Positions 22,701 to 30,484 of a stretch of DNA of 64,000 bases are shown here, in pieces (within the stretch, counting starts at the first letter, position 1; the number at the start of each line of letters is the position of its first letter). The notes beneath the pieces were generated by a model, which made no database searches, was not told the DNA's origin, and worked only from the letters and a program-made list of their open reading frames with translations. Position numbers and translations under genes: made by a program. The stretch lies in IMG/VR virus record IMGVR_UViG_3300027969_000050, positions 62,001 to 126,000 of that record, one strand, 5' to 3'. The DNA is from a virus.

Positions 22701-25700
22701 GCCTCCCTAAGAGCTTTTTCAATGATCACATGATGGATGTCGGGAACCGAGCCAATCCAAATTTGTCCCTGCTCAGGCAAAACAATTAGGGAGTAGCCTC
22801 CAAGCTCATCTCCTTCCCTAGGAATAATTATTCCTTTGTTCGCACGGCCCGTGCCGACAACTCGACCATCATCATCAAGCCAAACGGGAGTTAATTCTGT
22901 CGAGGATCCAAAGTGGAATTCTGAGGCTCCTCCGCCAACAAGGCCATTCAAAGCAGTAATCATTTCCGCTTGGACGCTTTCGGGGACTCGGCTGCCATAA
23001 AACACCAAGTCATTTGGCGGCGAGAACCTTCCAAAGAAATCATAAGACCCGTACTGATTGACGACGCCTCTAGGAAGCTTATTTGTCATTTCGTTATGAA
23101 AGCCGTCTTCCCTTCCAATAGCAATGCTCCATCCATCGTGCCGCGTCGCGTCAGGGTTCATCTCGAGATAGCGCCGTTCTTCTTCGGCTGGGACGCCGAA
23201 CCGCTCTTCGATGTTTATGTCTAGGGTTCCTTCGTCCCAAGCAACAACAGGGTAAAGCTTGTCCATACCTGCACTCGGATAAGGGGTACTCTCCAAATAT
23301 TCTCCGTGGCTTGGATAATCGGGATCCGCCTTGGCGCCCCTGAGGTCAAGCAGCTCGACATGGCTTAAGATGGCTCGAGATTTTTTCTTTGCGCCCTCAT
23401 CATCTCCTTGGCCTTCTTCGCTAAGATTTTTTAATTCTGAGATGTCGGTTGGCTCTTCAGGAATGATCATTGGTCCGCCCATTGATTTGGGGCAAGGACC
23501 GGGCTTGTGATTGAAGCCGCATTCCTCACAGGCACCAAATTTTAAATCCTCTTCGTCAAGCTCAACACGCACTTGTTCGCTCTTACGACGGAACTTATCA
23601 AGCACCTTTTGGATGCGCGAAGTTGACTTTTTTCCTCCAGAGAGAAAATCGGAGTTCCGGATACCACTTTCATTTTCATTTTCGAACGAATTCACCCAGT
23701 TTCTAAGGATATTTGCGAAGATCGGGGCGTCAAGTTCATCATCTTTGGCAAATGCGTTTGCCTGACTATCGGCAGGTTGGGCAGGTTGCGTATCAGAGAA
23801 GGAAAAGTCAGGATCCCCAAGGAAATGATCAACAATTCCCTCGCCTCCTTGCGGATCAAACGCCTCCCAGCCTGTTCCAAAGGGCTTGTTGTCTGCTCCG
23901 AACTTAAAATCTTCTTGCTCCCACTGCTGGCTAATGTCAAGATTGTCGATAAAGGCCTTGATATTAGAGGGGATCGGCTGTTCATCATAAGGCGGGCGCA
24001 TCCAATCAACCGGACCAAATTGACTTTTCCTTCCTTCCCACGCAGCTCCGTCGATTGCGCCCAAAGTCAAATGCGAGTCCCAAGTGGTTCCAACTTGAAC
24101 CGTGTTGCTTTTTGGCCAATAAATAATCGGACAGTCGCCTCGAGGATCGGGCGCACCGCCGCCGGTTGATTCAAAGACGACCTTTGGCTCCTCTGAAGCG
24201 CCAAATTTAAAATCTTTGGGCGTTCCAAAGAACTCATCAAGCTTTGCTTCGCAAGCAGCCTTCTCTGATTCGGATAAATTTTCCAGACCAGACCCCCACA
24301 GTTCGCCATCGTATCGGCACTGAGCAACAAAAGTAAGATCTTTGTTTACATCCACCGCTCTGTTAGGAATGTCTGAGTGGTAGGCCCCTTCAGCTCCGAT
24401 ATACATATTGATTAGGCTTGCTGGCGCCCATTCGGAACTTTGGTCCAACAAGGCATAAATATAAACTGGGTGGGACACGCCACCACCCTCATCATCATGT
24501 TCAGATCCGTAGTCGGATTCCTTGATTAGATCGATGACATTGATCTCTGGTTGCTCTGCCGCTCCAAACTTAAACCCGGGAGTGGTACCCAAAAATTCAT
24601 CCAGACTATTTTGAATGTCTTCACGAAGCATGGGATCACCATCAGCAATAAAATCGCGTCCATGAGGATAACGCAGAAGAGGCAAAGTTGAGATATCCAC
24701 CCCATCAATCTCTGCTCGTTTTGCGACCTCACGGAATTTCGGATCCCCCATAATTTCTTCGTGATAGCCATTTGGCCTACCGACGAAAACTTCGTATTTT
24801 ATATCGCCCTCCCAAGGATGTCCTACCGGAACAATTATTATTGGCCAATCGGTTCCACCGGTATCGATTCTTTCGTTGTGGTCTCCGTGAAGGTCACGGA
24901 CTCCAGTCAGGTCAACCACCTCAACAAAATTAGGAAGCGAGCCGCCTTCGTCTTCTAAGACCGAACCGAACTTAAACCCGGGATCCGTACCCAAAAACTC
25001 GTCCAGATCCTTTTGGATGTTTTCCGGGACGTATTGGCGTCCAGACGGGTAGCGACTGTAGCCGACCTCTTCGTACCACTTCCGTGAAAAGACATCAGAA
25101 CCGGACATGCGTTTTTCGAACTCGGGATCCTCTTCTATTTCAGTATGGAAGCCGTTTTCTCTGCCAACAAAGACGGTCCAGCGATTTCCTACTGGAACAA
25201 TAATTATTGGCCAGTCAAAGGATCTAGGTTGCTTGCTTGGTTCGTCCCCGACTTCAGAAATAAAAGCGTCGTGGCCACCGAAGCGATCATCCATTTCGGT
25301 TAGGTCGATGATCTCGACATCCTCATTAGAACCGAATTTAAAATCGTCTTGAACTCCGAGGGCCGACTTTACCGCTGAATCAAATTCGACTGTCCATCCA
25401 TCGGGGTACCCCCGGCCAGCGGAGCCATACTCATGCTCGCTGCCCAAAAGCATCCACTGGGTAATTGCATCGTTTACACGAAATAAAGCAACTTGATCAC
25501 CGTAAAAACGATCAACATACCTTGCTCCTCCGGGAGAGGCGATGCCACGCGCAGTAAGTACCGTCATCACATCTTCATGGAAATCATCATAACTTCCAAT
25601 AAAAGCCCTTGTCTCCGTCGGGCCTAAGATTGCTATTCCGGGTCGATCTCCGGTTCCATGCGAACCGTTAAGATTTGCGTCGTTGGCGTCTGAGGTATCA

Positions 25701-26248
25701 AGGATTTCTACTGAGACTGGGACGGTCTCGATCTGTGAGCGCAACCTGCCATCAGAACCAAATTTAAAATCTTCTTGTGCGGGACCCATTACTGGCGCCA
25801 CTCGCTGTAATTCTGACTTGACTGCTGATTCAAATTCGGGAGGTGGACGTGGAATTTCCACAGTGTCCGTCCAATCACTGGAATTGTTCCCGTACCAATC
25901 CTCAATAGTTCCATCAGGATAAACCCGGAAACAAACAACCGGGCCAAGATCGGAAGAGAAAGCGCGAAAGTCTCCCGGCTGTTGGGTCAGAATTCCCTGA
26001 GCTTCCAATATGGCAATTAAGTCATAATGAAATGCTTGATATTCGCCAATGAAAACCTTTATCTCCGTCGGGGCAAAGATCGCTACTCCGGGGCGGTCTC
26101 CGGTGTCGTGCGTTTGCCACGAGTCATAATGCCTTGACTCTGAGGTGTCGAGAACCTCAACTGAAATTGGAAGCGAGTAATTCAGAACCCGCGTCACACC
26201 GTCAATGTTGGTCCAGCCGTCATTGTCAAATTCGGTTAGGTCGTCCAC
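19775..26248 (-). CDS. Giant modular protein with C-terminal CCA-adding enzyme, 2157 aa
   Basis: Start GTG 26248, just after an in-frame stop. Residues 1-1672 contain twelve F-x-F-G-[AS] motifs (first residue at 161, 303, 425, 559, 680, 781, 902, 1111, 1245, 1376, 1518, 1668; the one at 902 is LKFG). Eleven of the twelve segments share [IVF]-G-x4-[FYIS]-H (e.g. VFVGRENGFHTEI). Residues about 1680-2157 are a full class II tRNA nucleotidyltransferase with HD domain: GGAVRD (1709-1714), DID (1723-1725), RRDFTANAMA (1800-1809), a DPLRVARAL helix (1843-1851), HDIGKP (1961-1966) and a KHHM motif. It is the last gene of the structural block. I infer a virion-associated or processed polyprotein; cleavage is not shown. 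Confidence 0.75.
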   Translation of the reverse strand: MDDLTEFDNDGWTNIDGVTRVLNYSLPISVEVLDTSESRHYDSWQTHDTGDRPGVAIFAPTEIKVFIGEYQAFHYDLIAILEAQGILTQQPGDFRAFSSDLGPVVCFRVYPDGTIEDWYGNNSSDWTDTVEIPRPPPEFESAVKSELQRVAPVMGPAQEDFKFGSDGRLRSQIETVPVSVEILDTSDANDANLNGSHGTGDRPGIAILGPTETRAFIGSYDDFHEDVMTVLTARGIASPGGARYVDRFYGDQVALFRVNDAITQWMLLGSEHEYGSAGRGYPDGWTVEFDSAVKSALGVQDDFKFGSNEDVEIIDLTEMDDRFGGHDAFISEVGDEPSKQPRSFDWPIIIVPVGNRWTVFVGRENGFHTEIEEDPEFEKRMSGSDVFSRKWYEEVGYSRYPSGRQYVPENIQKDLDEFLGTDPGFKFGSVLEDEGGSLPNFVEVVDLTGVRDLHGDHNERIDTGGTDWPIIIVPVGHPWEGDIKYEVFVGRPNGYHEEIMGDPKFREVAKRAEIDGVDISTLPLLRYPHGRDFIADGDPMLREDIQNSLDEFLGTTPGFKFGAAEQPEINVIDLIKESDYGSEHDDEGGGVSHPVYIYALLDQSSEWAPASLINMYIGAEGAYHSDIPNRAVDVNKDLTFVAQCRYDGELWGSGLENLSESEKAACEAKLDEFFGTPKDFKFGASEEPKVVFESTGGGAPDPRGDCPIIYWPKSNTVQVGTTWDSHLTLGAIDGAAWEGRKSQFGPVDWMRPPYDEQPIPSNIKAFIDNLDISQQWEQEDFKFGADNKPFGTGWEAFDPQGGEGIVDHFLGDPDFSFSDTQPAQPADSQANAFAKDDELDAPIFANILRNWVNSFENENESGIRNSDFLSGGKKSTSRIQKVLDKFRRKSEQVRVELDEEDLKFGACEECGFNHKPGPCPKSMGGPMIIPEEPTDISELKNLSEEGQGDDEGAKKKSRAILSHVELLDLRGAKADPDYPSHGEYLESTPYPSAGMDKLYPVVAWDEGTLDINIEERFGVPAEEERRYLEMNPDATRHDGWSIAIGREDGFHNEMTNKLPRGVVNQYGSYDFFGRFSPPNDLVFYGSRVPESVQAEMITALNGLVGGGASEFHFGSSTELTPVWLDDDGRVVGTGRANKGIIIPREGDELGGYSLIVLPEQGQIWIGSVPDIHHVIIEKALREAGLEDAPRFSFWTRFDRLMPDFVDPNNPEAAALAPAICEALGLPDYPLADLDDLRQSESPEDFHFGAATEFGTDVLISQDPDEHRVFNKDRAPFIYCPVNNALYVGVFGQYHDDLVEEFDIRGAWTEADFDLRGGFGPDTHGEYWRRVPGDGSFIPPSYDSLQWFNDEGTEPEAGLNDALINIFSDPAQEDEGFRFGAAGTYRTRQGVTVFISQNEEHNRKGMDYHENRIPFIYWPSANALYVGLRGQYHEDLINEFDIPRVGRPMGLSENVGENLIAAGDPCRGEYWQNSGNFSWEDSFPNSDNQGLTEPAPGVNDALRNIFPADEVLDEQEEDFRFGAFDELNPPKVVYIKFQPNEVHKSPELDAPWFYLPEDNAVYFGPPGGYHYEMLSQDSEFRNKFLNGDGASAITFWMKALQEGTFLSGRVTWPPNSHASGPPREDQKISFYGNPTPDQVEMINRALGQPDLQPGGGLRGRARGQGGDEFHFGAAEDNVGQSVRQIVASNPVIQPVVEALMAAGGQVYAVGGAVRDTIMGKTPKDIDLMVSGIPKENIDSVLAPLGGDIDYTGKDFGVFRYKQGGEEVEIALPRHEQSTGDKHTDFSVDADHTLSPEEDLLRRDFTANAMAVNLGTGELIDPHNGAEDIAGGRLRTIHDQSLSEDPLRVARALVAKGRHGLHPDEGTIAQMAEAAASLQHLPAERVQAELDKIFSSDDPVGAIRLAHDSGVLKYILPEVDATFGYDQNNPHHALELGEHMLDVLDRISQKTDDPDARLAGLLHDIGKPASAWVNPERGTNHYYQKRLPDGSTIGQQHELVGEEMTRDAMTRLRYPKDRTDRVSDLVKHHMFAPFDSEKGARKFLNRVEPHADDLLNLRWADQAAKGEGQDAFDDNEYEVQRGLVDQVRQQQQPTDLSQLAINGQDLIEAGVPRGPEIGQILESLMGQVIGDPSINERDKLLNLALGRTSGVFDWKESGL
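21235..26248 (-). repeat. Twelve tandem protein modules ending in F-x-F-G-[AS]
   Basis: Coding repeat array inside the 2157-aa gene. Unit lengths are about 101-209 codons. The pairs 1/2, 3/4 and 10/11 are most alike (DRPGVAIFAPTE / DRPGIAILGPTE; DWPIIIVPVG in both; PFIYCPVNNALYVG / PFIYWPSANALYVG), which suggests successive pairwise duplications. Unit 7 lacks the G-x4-[FY]-H signature; unit 8 opens with a CEEC..CPK zinc knuckle. Confidence 0.7.
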
Positions 26249-26291
26249 ATCAATTAAGGCTGCGCTTTAGGCTAAAACCAACCAACTTGGG

Positions 26292-26444
26292 TTAATCAGC
26301 CTCGACCCATTCCTGTTCAGATAGCTTCACAAACAGGTAATCAGCACCATCTGAGGTCTCTACTTCAAACGGCGCGTAGCGAGCATCGCACTCGCAAACT
26401 AAGACAACTGTGTTACCGGACTCTCCAGCAATGTATATCTCCAT
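26292..26444 (-). CDS. Hypothetical acidic protein, 50 aa
   Basis: Short open frame MEIYIAGESGNTVVLVCECDARYAPF... ending KLSEQEWVEAD, with a CEC motif and alternating strands. No clear Shine-Dalgarno; it lies 12 bases after the stop of the 76-aa gene, so it could be translated by reinitiation. Confidence 0.45.
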   Translation of the reverse strand: MEIYIAGESGNTVVLVCECDARYAPFEVETSDGADYLFVKLSEQEWVEAD

Positions 26445-26456
26445 TTACGGAAGATA

Positions 26457-26687
26457 TCAGGGCAAAAGAGCGCTGTCAATACCGTGAGTCGAAAAGTCTG
26501 TATCAACGTATCCACGAGCGCGGGCTTCTGTGACGGCAAGAAACTCTTCGTACACAGCGTCTCCAGTGTGATTGAACATCGCTCGGTCGTAAGCGTCGCC
26601 CTTGCTCTGGAACTCACGAATGACCTGTAGCAACTTGATGTTGCCCATTGCTTTGTAGTTGCGTGGCCTTTTGCTTAGGTATGTCAT
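26457..26687 (-). CDS. Hypothetical protein, 76 aa, near-leaderless
   Basis: MTYLSKRPRNYKAMGNIKLL... The -10 element TATAAT at 26697-26702 puts the transcript start only a few bases from ATG 26687, with no ribosome binding site, so translation is probably leaderless; ATG 26696 is an alternative in the same frame. No known family. Confidence 0.55.
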   Translation of the reverse strand: MTYLSKRPRNYKAMGNIKLLQVIREFQSKGDAYDRAMFNHTGDAVYEEFLAVTEARARGYVDTDFSTHGIDSALLP

Positions 26688-26696
26688 AATAGACAT

Positions 26697-26705
26697 ATTA
26701 TAGCA
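26697..26705 (-). promoter_or_regulatory. Extended -10 promoter TGC-TATAAT
   Basis: TGC followed by perfect TATAAT on the minus strand, with no good -35. It would start a transcript at about 26690 for the 76-aa, 50-aa and 2157-aa genes. Confidence 0.55.
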
Positions 26706-26722
26706 CAAACAAAAGTTGGATA

Positions 26723-28174
26723 CTAGCGCGGCCCCATAAACGGATCGCTGATGTCTGGTCTAGGGGCAAGCTGACTGGACGGCAAAATGCACTCTACGAA
26801 GTGAGGCTGAAGCTCGCCTGACTGATGAAGCGGGAAGTGAACAGTCACCCAGTCTAGGGTGGGGTCGTAAGAAAAAACTTTTCCAACCGAGTTAGGGCCA
26901 ACCAGAACCATCTCGCCGGTACCGTTCCCCGGCGCCCCACCAACAGCAGCGCCATACTCGCCATTCCAATTCTGAGCATCTCGTGGCGGAAGGAGCTGAA
27001 CGACATCCTCCTGATTAAATATTTTTTCTCCCGCCGCAGTCCGAACATGCGTGTAGGTTTTTCCAAGAACCCTTGACAAGGCACCCGGCATATGAATATT
27101 TCGCCCGCCAGTTTGGTCATCGGCCTTGGGTTGAGAGAACGGAAGCTCTAGTTGTTCTCCGGGCTGTCCGGGCTGATCTGGGATAACGTCAAACTGGTCG
27201 CTAGGGTTAGCCATAGGATTAGTGCTTTGTCCCTGACCGCGACTTGGAGACGGCTTGGGAACCTGAGCAGGCTGGCCCGTAAGCTGCTCTGGAGCGCCAT
27301 TAGGCTTGCCAGAGGGGGCGGAAGGGGCAGACGGGGCGGAAGGTCCTGCGGGACCCATAGAAGGTCCAGTGGGCGAGGTAGGAGCCGAGGGGGCGCCCGG
27401 AGCAGCGCCACCCGACCCTCCGCCATCGATCTCTTCCTTATCAACGCCCTTCGGAACACCACCGCCTGTTCCGACCTCATTTGTTGGGCCGCCTCCACCG
27501 GGAGCCTGACCGACGCCCTTATCGAACAACTGACCCTGCTGTACAGGCTGGGTTTTCTTCATTCCACGAGGCATCTGACCGTGGATATTGGGGTCGTAAT
27601 CGTCAATTGGCGTAGCCATTGCCTGCCACATAGTTGCGATAACGTGAGAGCAAGAGCGGCCTTCTAGATACTTCCACTTACGGGTACGTTGAAATGCGTA
27701 CTGATCCCAAGGACACTCGCAAGTCCACTGAGTAATCGCCATTGAGTTTGGGTCGTCACGACTGATCGTACACTCGTACTCGCCGTGATCGCCAGTGACA
27801 TTTGAGACGACGACATTCCAGCCATTCCGGAGGATCGTCACCTGACCATTATTTTTTAGACGGACGGCTTTGGCTTTGACGTCATCCCAAGTTGCCGTTC
27901 TAGAATTATCGAAAAGGGTGAAATGCGCCCTGCGATAACCAAATGGCTTTAGATCCTCGTAAACGATCTGCTCAGCAAGATGGCGATCATCATGGGATCC
28001 GCCCTCAGACATAATTACTGCCTGCCCTGCCGGACCTTCCCACCAGCTAACCCTAGTTGAGCCAAGGGTTTGGAACTTAGGCGGCAGGTCTTTTGGCTGA
28101 GAACCTATTGCTAGGCCGACATAATCTTCGAACCAAGTCTTTTCTTCTTGGGCGGTAAGGACGCTCCAAGACAT
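26723..28174 (-). CDS. SWIM zinc-finger protein with low-complexity linker, 483 aa
   Basis: Residues about 125-190 carry a SWIM finger: CECPWDQYAF..SCSHVIATMW, i.e. CxC then CxH. SWIM fingers bind DNA or protein. Residues 220-345 are Gly/Pro/Ala/Ser-rich (repeated PSAP, PGG). Residues 350-483 form a second folded part ending HFVECILPSSQLAPRP. It sits in the structural block three bases from the fibre-like gene, which suggests a virion or assembly role. Function unproven. Confidence 0.65.
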   Translation of the reverse strand: MSWSVLTAQEEKTWFEDYVGLAIGSQPKDLPPKFQTLGSTRVSWWEGPAGQAVIMSEGGSHDDRHLAEQIVYEDLKPFGYRRAHFTLFDNSRTATWDDVKAKAVRLKNNGQVTILRNGWNVVVSNVTGDHGEYECTISRDDPNSMAITQWTCECPWDQYAFQRTRKWKYLEGRSCSHVIATMWQAMATPIDDYDPNIHGQMPRGMKKTQPVQQGQLFDKGVGQAPGGGGPTNEVGTGGGVPKGVDKEEIDGGGSGGAAPGAPSAPTSPTGPSMGPAGPSAPSAPSAPSGKPNGAPEQLTGQPAQVPKPSPSRGQGQSTNPMANPSDQFDVIPDQPGQPGEQLELPFSQPKADDQTGGRNIHMPGALSRVLGKTYTHVRTAAGEKIFNQEDVVQLLPPRDAQNWNGEYGAAVGGAPGNGTGEMVLVGPNSVGKVFSYDPTLDWVTVHFPLHQSGELQPHFVECILPSSQLAPRPDISDPFMGPR

Positions 28175-28176
28175 GA

Positions 28177-29733
28177 TTATGAAATAATGCCGTACTTCTT
28201 GAGGTCTTGAATGAGTGAGTTGAGCGTGACCCTAAGCGCATCAACATTGTCGTTTGTAGCTGTCATGGTGGATGAAAGACTACCATTTTTAATTCCGAAG
28301 CCGGAAGCTGCGTTTGTATACGATCCAACGTAACTTGGTAGGGTGGTAAGCGTAAGCCCACCTAAACCATTGTTACCGACGCTTTTAACTCCGGTTGCGG
28401 CAGCAAACACGACACCGTAAGATAATGAAACGGTGGCGTTAGCGCTGGCGGCTCCGGTAGCGCTCTGGCTCATTGTGATCGTGTAAGGGTTGCTTCCGCT
28501 AACAGCGGTAATAACCGCCGTATTCTGCTCGACAAGAGTGCTTCCGCCAGAGACGACAGAGACGCCCTGACCGACGATTGGCGCGGTGGCCGTCGTCAAT
28601 CCAGTTACCTGATCGAAGGCTGGGCTGGTAATAGACCCGCCAGTGATTGTTTGCGAAGAGGCTAGGGCGGAATACGTTACTTCGTATGACTGATCTTGGC
28701 ATTGTGCTTCGCCTGAAGCAAATCCCGAGTTTGATCCGGGATCAATCTCTGGTCCGCCGACAGTAAATGTGGTTGAGGTAACGGAAGAGATCGTAAACTC
28801 TCCGTTATAAGAAAGATTTACGGCACCCGAGATAATGACGCGAGAGCCAACAGTTAGAGAATGAGCTGCCGAGGCCGTAAAGGTGTAATCATAGGTGTTC
28901 GGAGAGACACTACTGTTTAGCGTCCTTGTGGCAGAAGTAATTGAAAGCGTTTGATCCGGGCGGACGGTAATAATTCCGCTGGTAGGGAATCCTGAAAGGC
29001 TCGACTGAGCCGCCAGAACTCGAGTCCCAGACCCGGCGATGTAAGGGAAAGCTGTAAAGCTTGACGAGTATCCGTTCGTCTCCGTGTTGCCGGACACCGT
29101 AAGCTCGGTGCCGCCGCTGTCATTTGCCGTTGCCGTGATCACAACGTTCTCACCAAACTTAATTGAGTCGTTTCCGAGAGTGACTCCGGCACGAGTGAAG
29201 GTTCCGCTATCAACGTTACCCGCCACAGCTTCGAAATACTGGGTGGCGTCTAAGTTTAGACCAGAAATTTTAATTACATATTGGCCCTCGTCAAGCCATC
29301 CTTCAATCCGTCCATAGGCATCAGTCTTAAGCGACGTGATTGGCGTAATGTTCGTCGGGTTGGAGTACAAATAAATTAGCGACTGAGAAAGAGGAACCTT
29401 GACTGCTGTTCCGCCAGAGATAACCGGAATGTCTGGTCCGCTAGTGCCTCCTACCAAAGAAAACGAGCTGGTCGTTGGGATGGCGGTAATGGCCGCTCCG
29501 GTTACGTTGTAGGCTGGAATCGATGATCCCGTGACGGTGATGAGATTTCCAACAGCCAAATTGTGCGGATAATCCGTCACATATGTGTAGGTTACGCTTG
29601 ATGCGCTTGCCGATGACAGGCCGTAAACGTTGCCTCCAGCGTCATAATCTGCGCGCTTAAAGACGGAGACGTCGGCACCCTCGACAGGGCGACCTTTCTT
29701 ATTCAGAACGACAAATGGAATTTCAACGCGCAT
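28177..29733 (-). CDS. Fibre- or baseplate-like beta-rich protein, 518 aa
   Basis: Thr/Ser/Gly/Val-rich with repeated beta motifs: HNLAVGNLITVTGSS..FSLVGG and HSLTVGSRVIISGAV..FTVGG, and an N-terminal carboxypeptidase-like Ig start (NKKGRPVEGADVSVFK). This is typical of phage tail or baseplate decoration proteins that bind surfaces. The C-terminal ~35 residues are helical and may trimerise. It overlaps the upstream nucleotidyltransferase gene by 11 bases. Confidence 0.65.
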   Translation of the reverse strand: MRVEIPFVVLNKKGRPVEGADVSVFKRADYDAGGNVYGLSSASASSVTYTYVTDYPHNLAVGNLITVTGSSIPAYNVTGAAITAIPTTSSFSLVGGTSGPDIPVISGGTAVKVPLSQSLIYLYSNPTNITPITSLKTDAYGRIEGWLDEGQYVIKISGLNLDATQYFEAVAGNVDSGTFTRAGVTLGNDSIKFGENVVITATANDSGGTELTVSGNTETNGYSSSFTAFPYIAGSGTRVLAAQSSLSGFPTSGIITVRPDQTLSITSATRTLNSSVSPNTYDYTFTASAAHSLTVGSRVIISGAVNLSYNGEFTISSVTSTTFTVGGPEIDPGSNSGFASGEAQCQDQSYEVTYSALASSQTITGGSITSPAFDQVTGLTTATAPIVGQGVSVVSGGSTLVEQNTAVITAVSGSNPYTITMSQSATGAASANATVSLSYGVVFAAATGVKSVGNNGLGGLTLTTLPSYVGSYTNAASGFGIKNGSLSSTMTATNDNVDALRVTLNSLIQDLKKYGIIS

Positions 29734-30484
29734 CAGTCTTTACGTCCTTGATTAGCCCTGAATAGTTGGTCTTGGCGATGTATTCGCCAGTAGACTCGCT
29801 GATCTGATCTAGCAGGCCTCGATTGGCCAGCATCTTGTAGACAAGATTGGACGGAGCGAAGTCGCCCTTGCCTGCTCTCTGGTCAATCCGACGGCGCTTA
29901 TGGATCTGGTGCCAAAAGGTCTTGGCCTTGTAAGGCTCGTAACGCAGTAGGCGCTCCATTTTGTCAGCCTGCTCTAGCGCGTAGGTGTAAGCGGAGTTAT
30001 AAATTACCTCTGGATCCCTAGCCATTTCGCGGTCAGGAGGATTAACCCACTCGTCATTGAGAATCTCGTAGCCCGAACGCAGCCCCTTCTTATAGAGATC
30101 GGTTGGCAAAACGCCCTCTGGCACAATAAATACCTGAAGGGGATGAGTGGTCATCGGAAGAATGCTTCCGTCCAACTGCTCAACTGCGATGCCAATCATC
30201 TCGGCCCTTGACCACTCAGGAAAAATTTCTGAGTTGACGAACAAGGAGATGTCAAAATCGCTGTCTTCCGAGTACTGGTAGGTCGTGAGGCTGCCAGTGA
30301 CGTAAAGGCTGCCCCAGTTCTGGACATCGTAGCCATGCTCGTTAAACCTGTCAAAGACAAGCTTCTCAACCCACGTTTTATGCTCAAATTTCAGCGTTGG
30401 CTTGACGGATACCGACCCGTCCCAGACCGTAGGGTCTAGCGTTTCATTGATCGGATCGAGAATATTAGACTTCTTAGGCTTCAT
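29723..30484 (-). CDS. Nucleotidyltransferase-fold protein, 253 aa
   Basis: Residues 63-82 read TGSLTTYQYSEDSDFDISLF: the GS and DxD (D76, D78) motifs of the polymerase-beta-like nucleotidyltransferase fold. The following region is helical with a basic KTFWHQIHKRRRIDQR segment. The substrate is unknown; AMP, GMP or nucleotide transfer to RNA or protein are all possible. It sits between the pseudo-nucleotidyltransferase protein and the fibre gene. Confidence 0.65.
   Translation of the reverse strand: MKPKKSNILDPINETLDPTVWDGSVSVKPTLKFEHKTWVEKLVFDRFNEHGYDVQNWGSLYVTGSLTTYQYSEDSDFDISLFVNSEIFPEWSRAEMIGIAVEQLDGSILPMTTHPLQVFIVPEGVLPTDLYKKGLRSGYEILNDEWVNPPDREMARDPEVIYNSAYTYALEQADKMERLLRYEPYKAKTFWHQIHKRRRIDQRAGKGDFAPSNLVYKMLANRGLLDQISESTGEYIAKTNYSGLIKDVKTDAR

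Noticed and set aside
24070-24330. Frames inside the giant gene as separate genes
   Set aside because: Alternative-frame readings without start signals; the 2157-codon frame is continuous and its repeats are in one frame.
27152-27667. 171-codon rightward frame
   Set aside because: Antisense of the SWIM protein linker; Arg/Gly-rich shadow.
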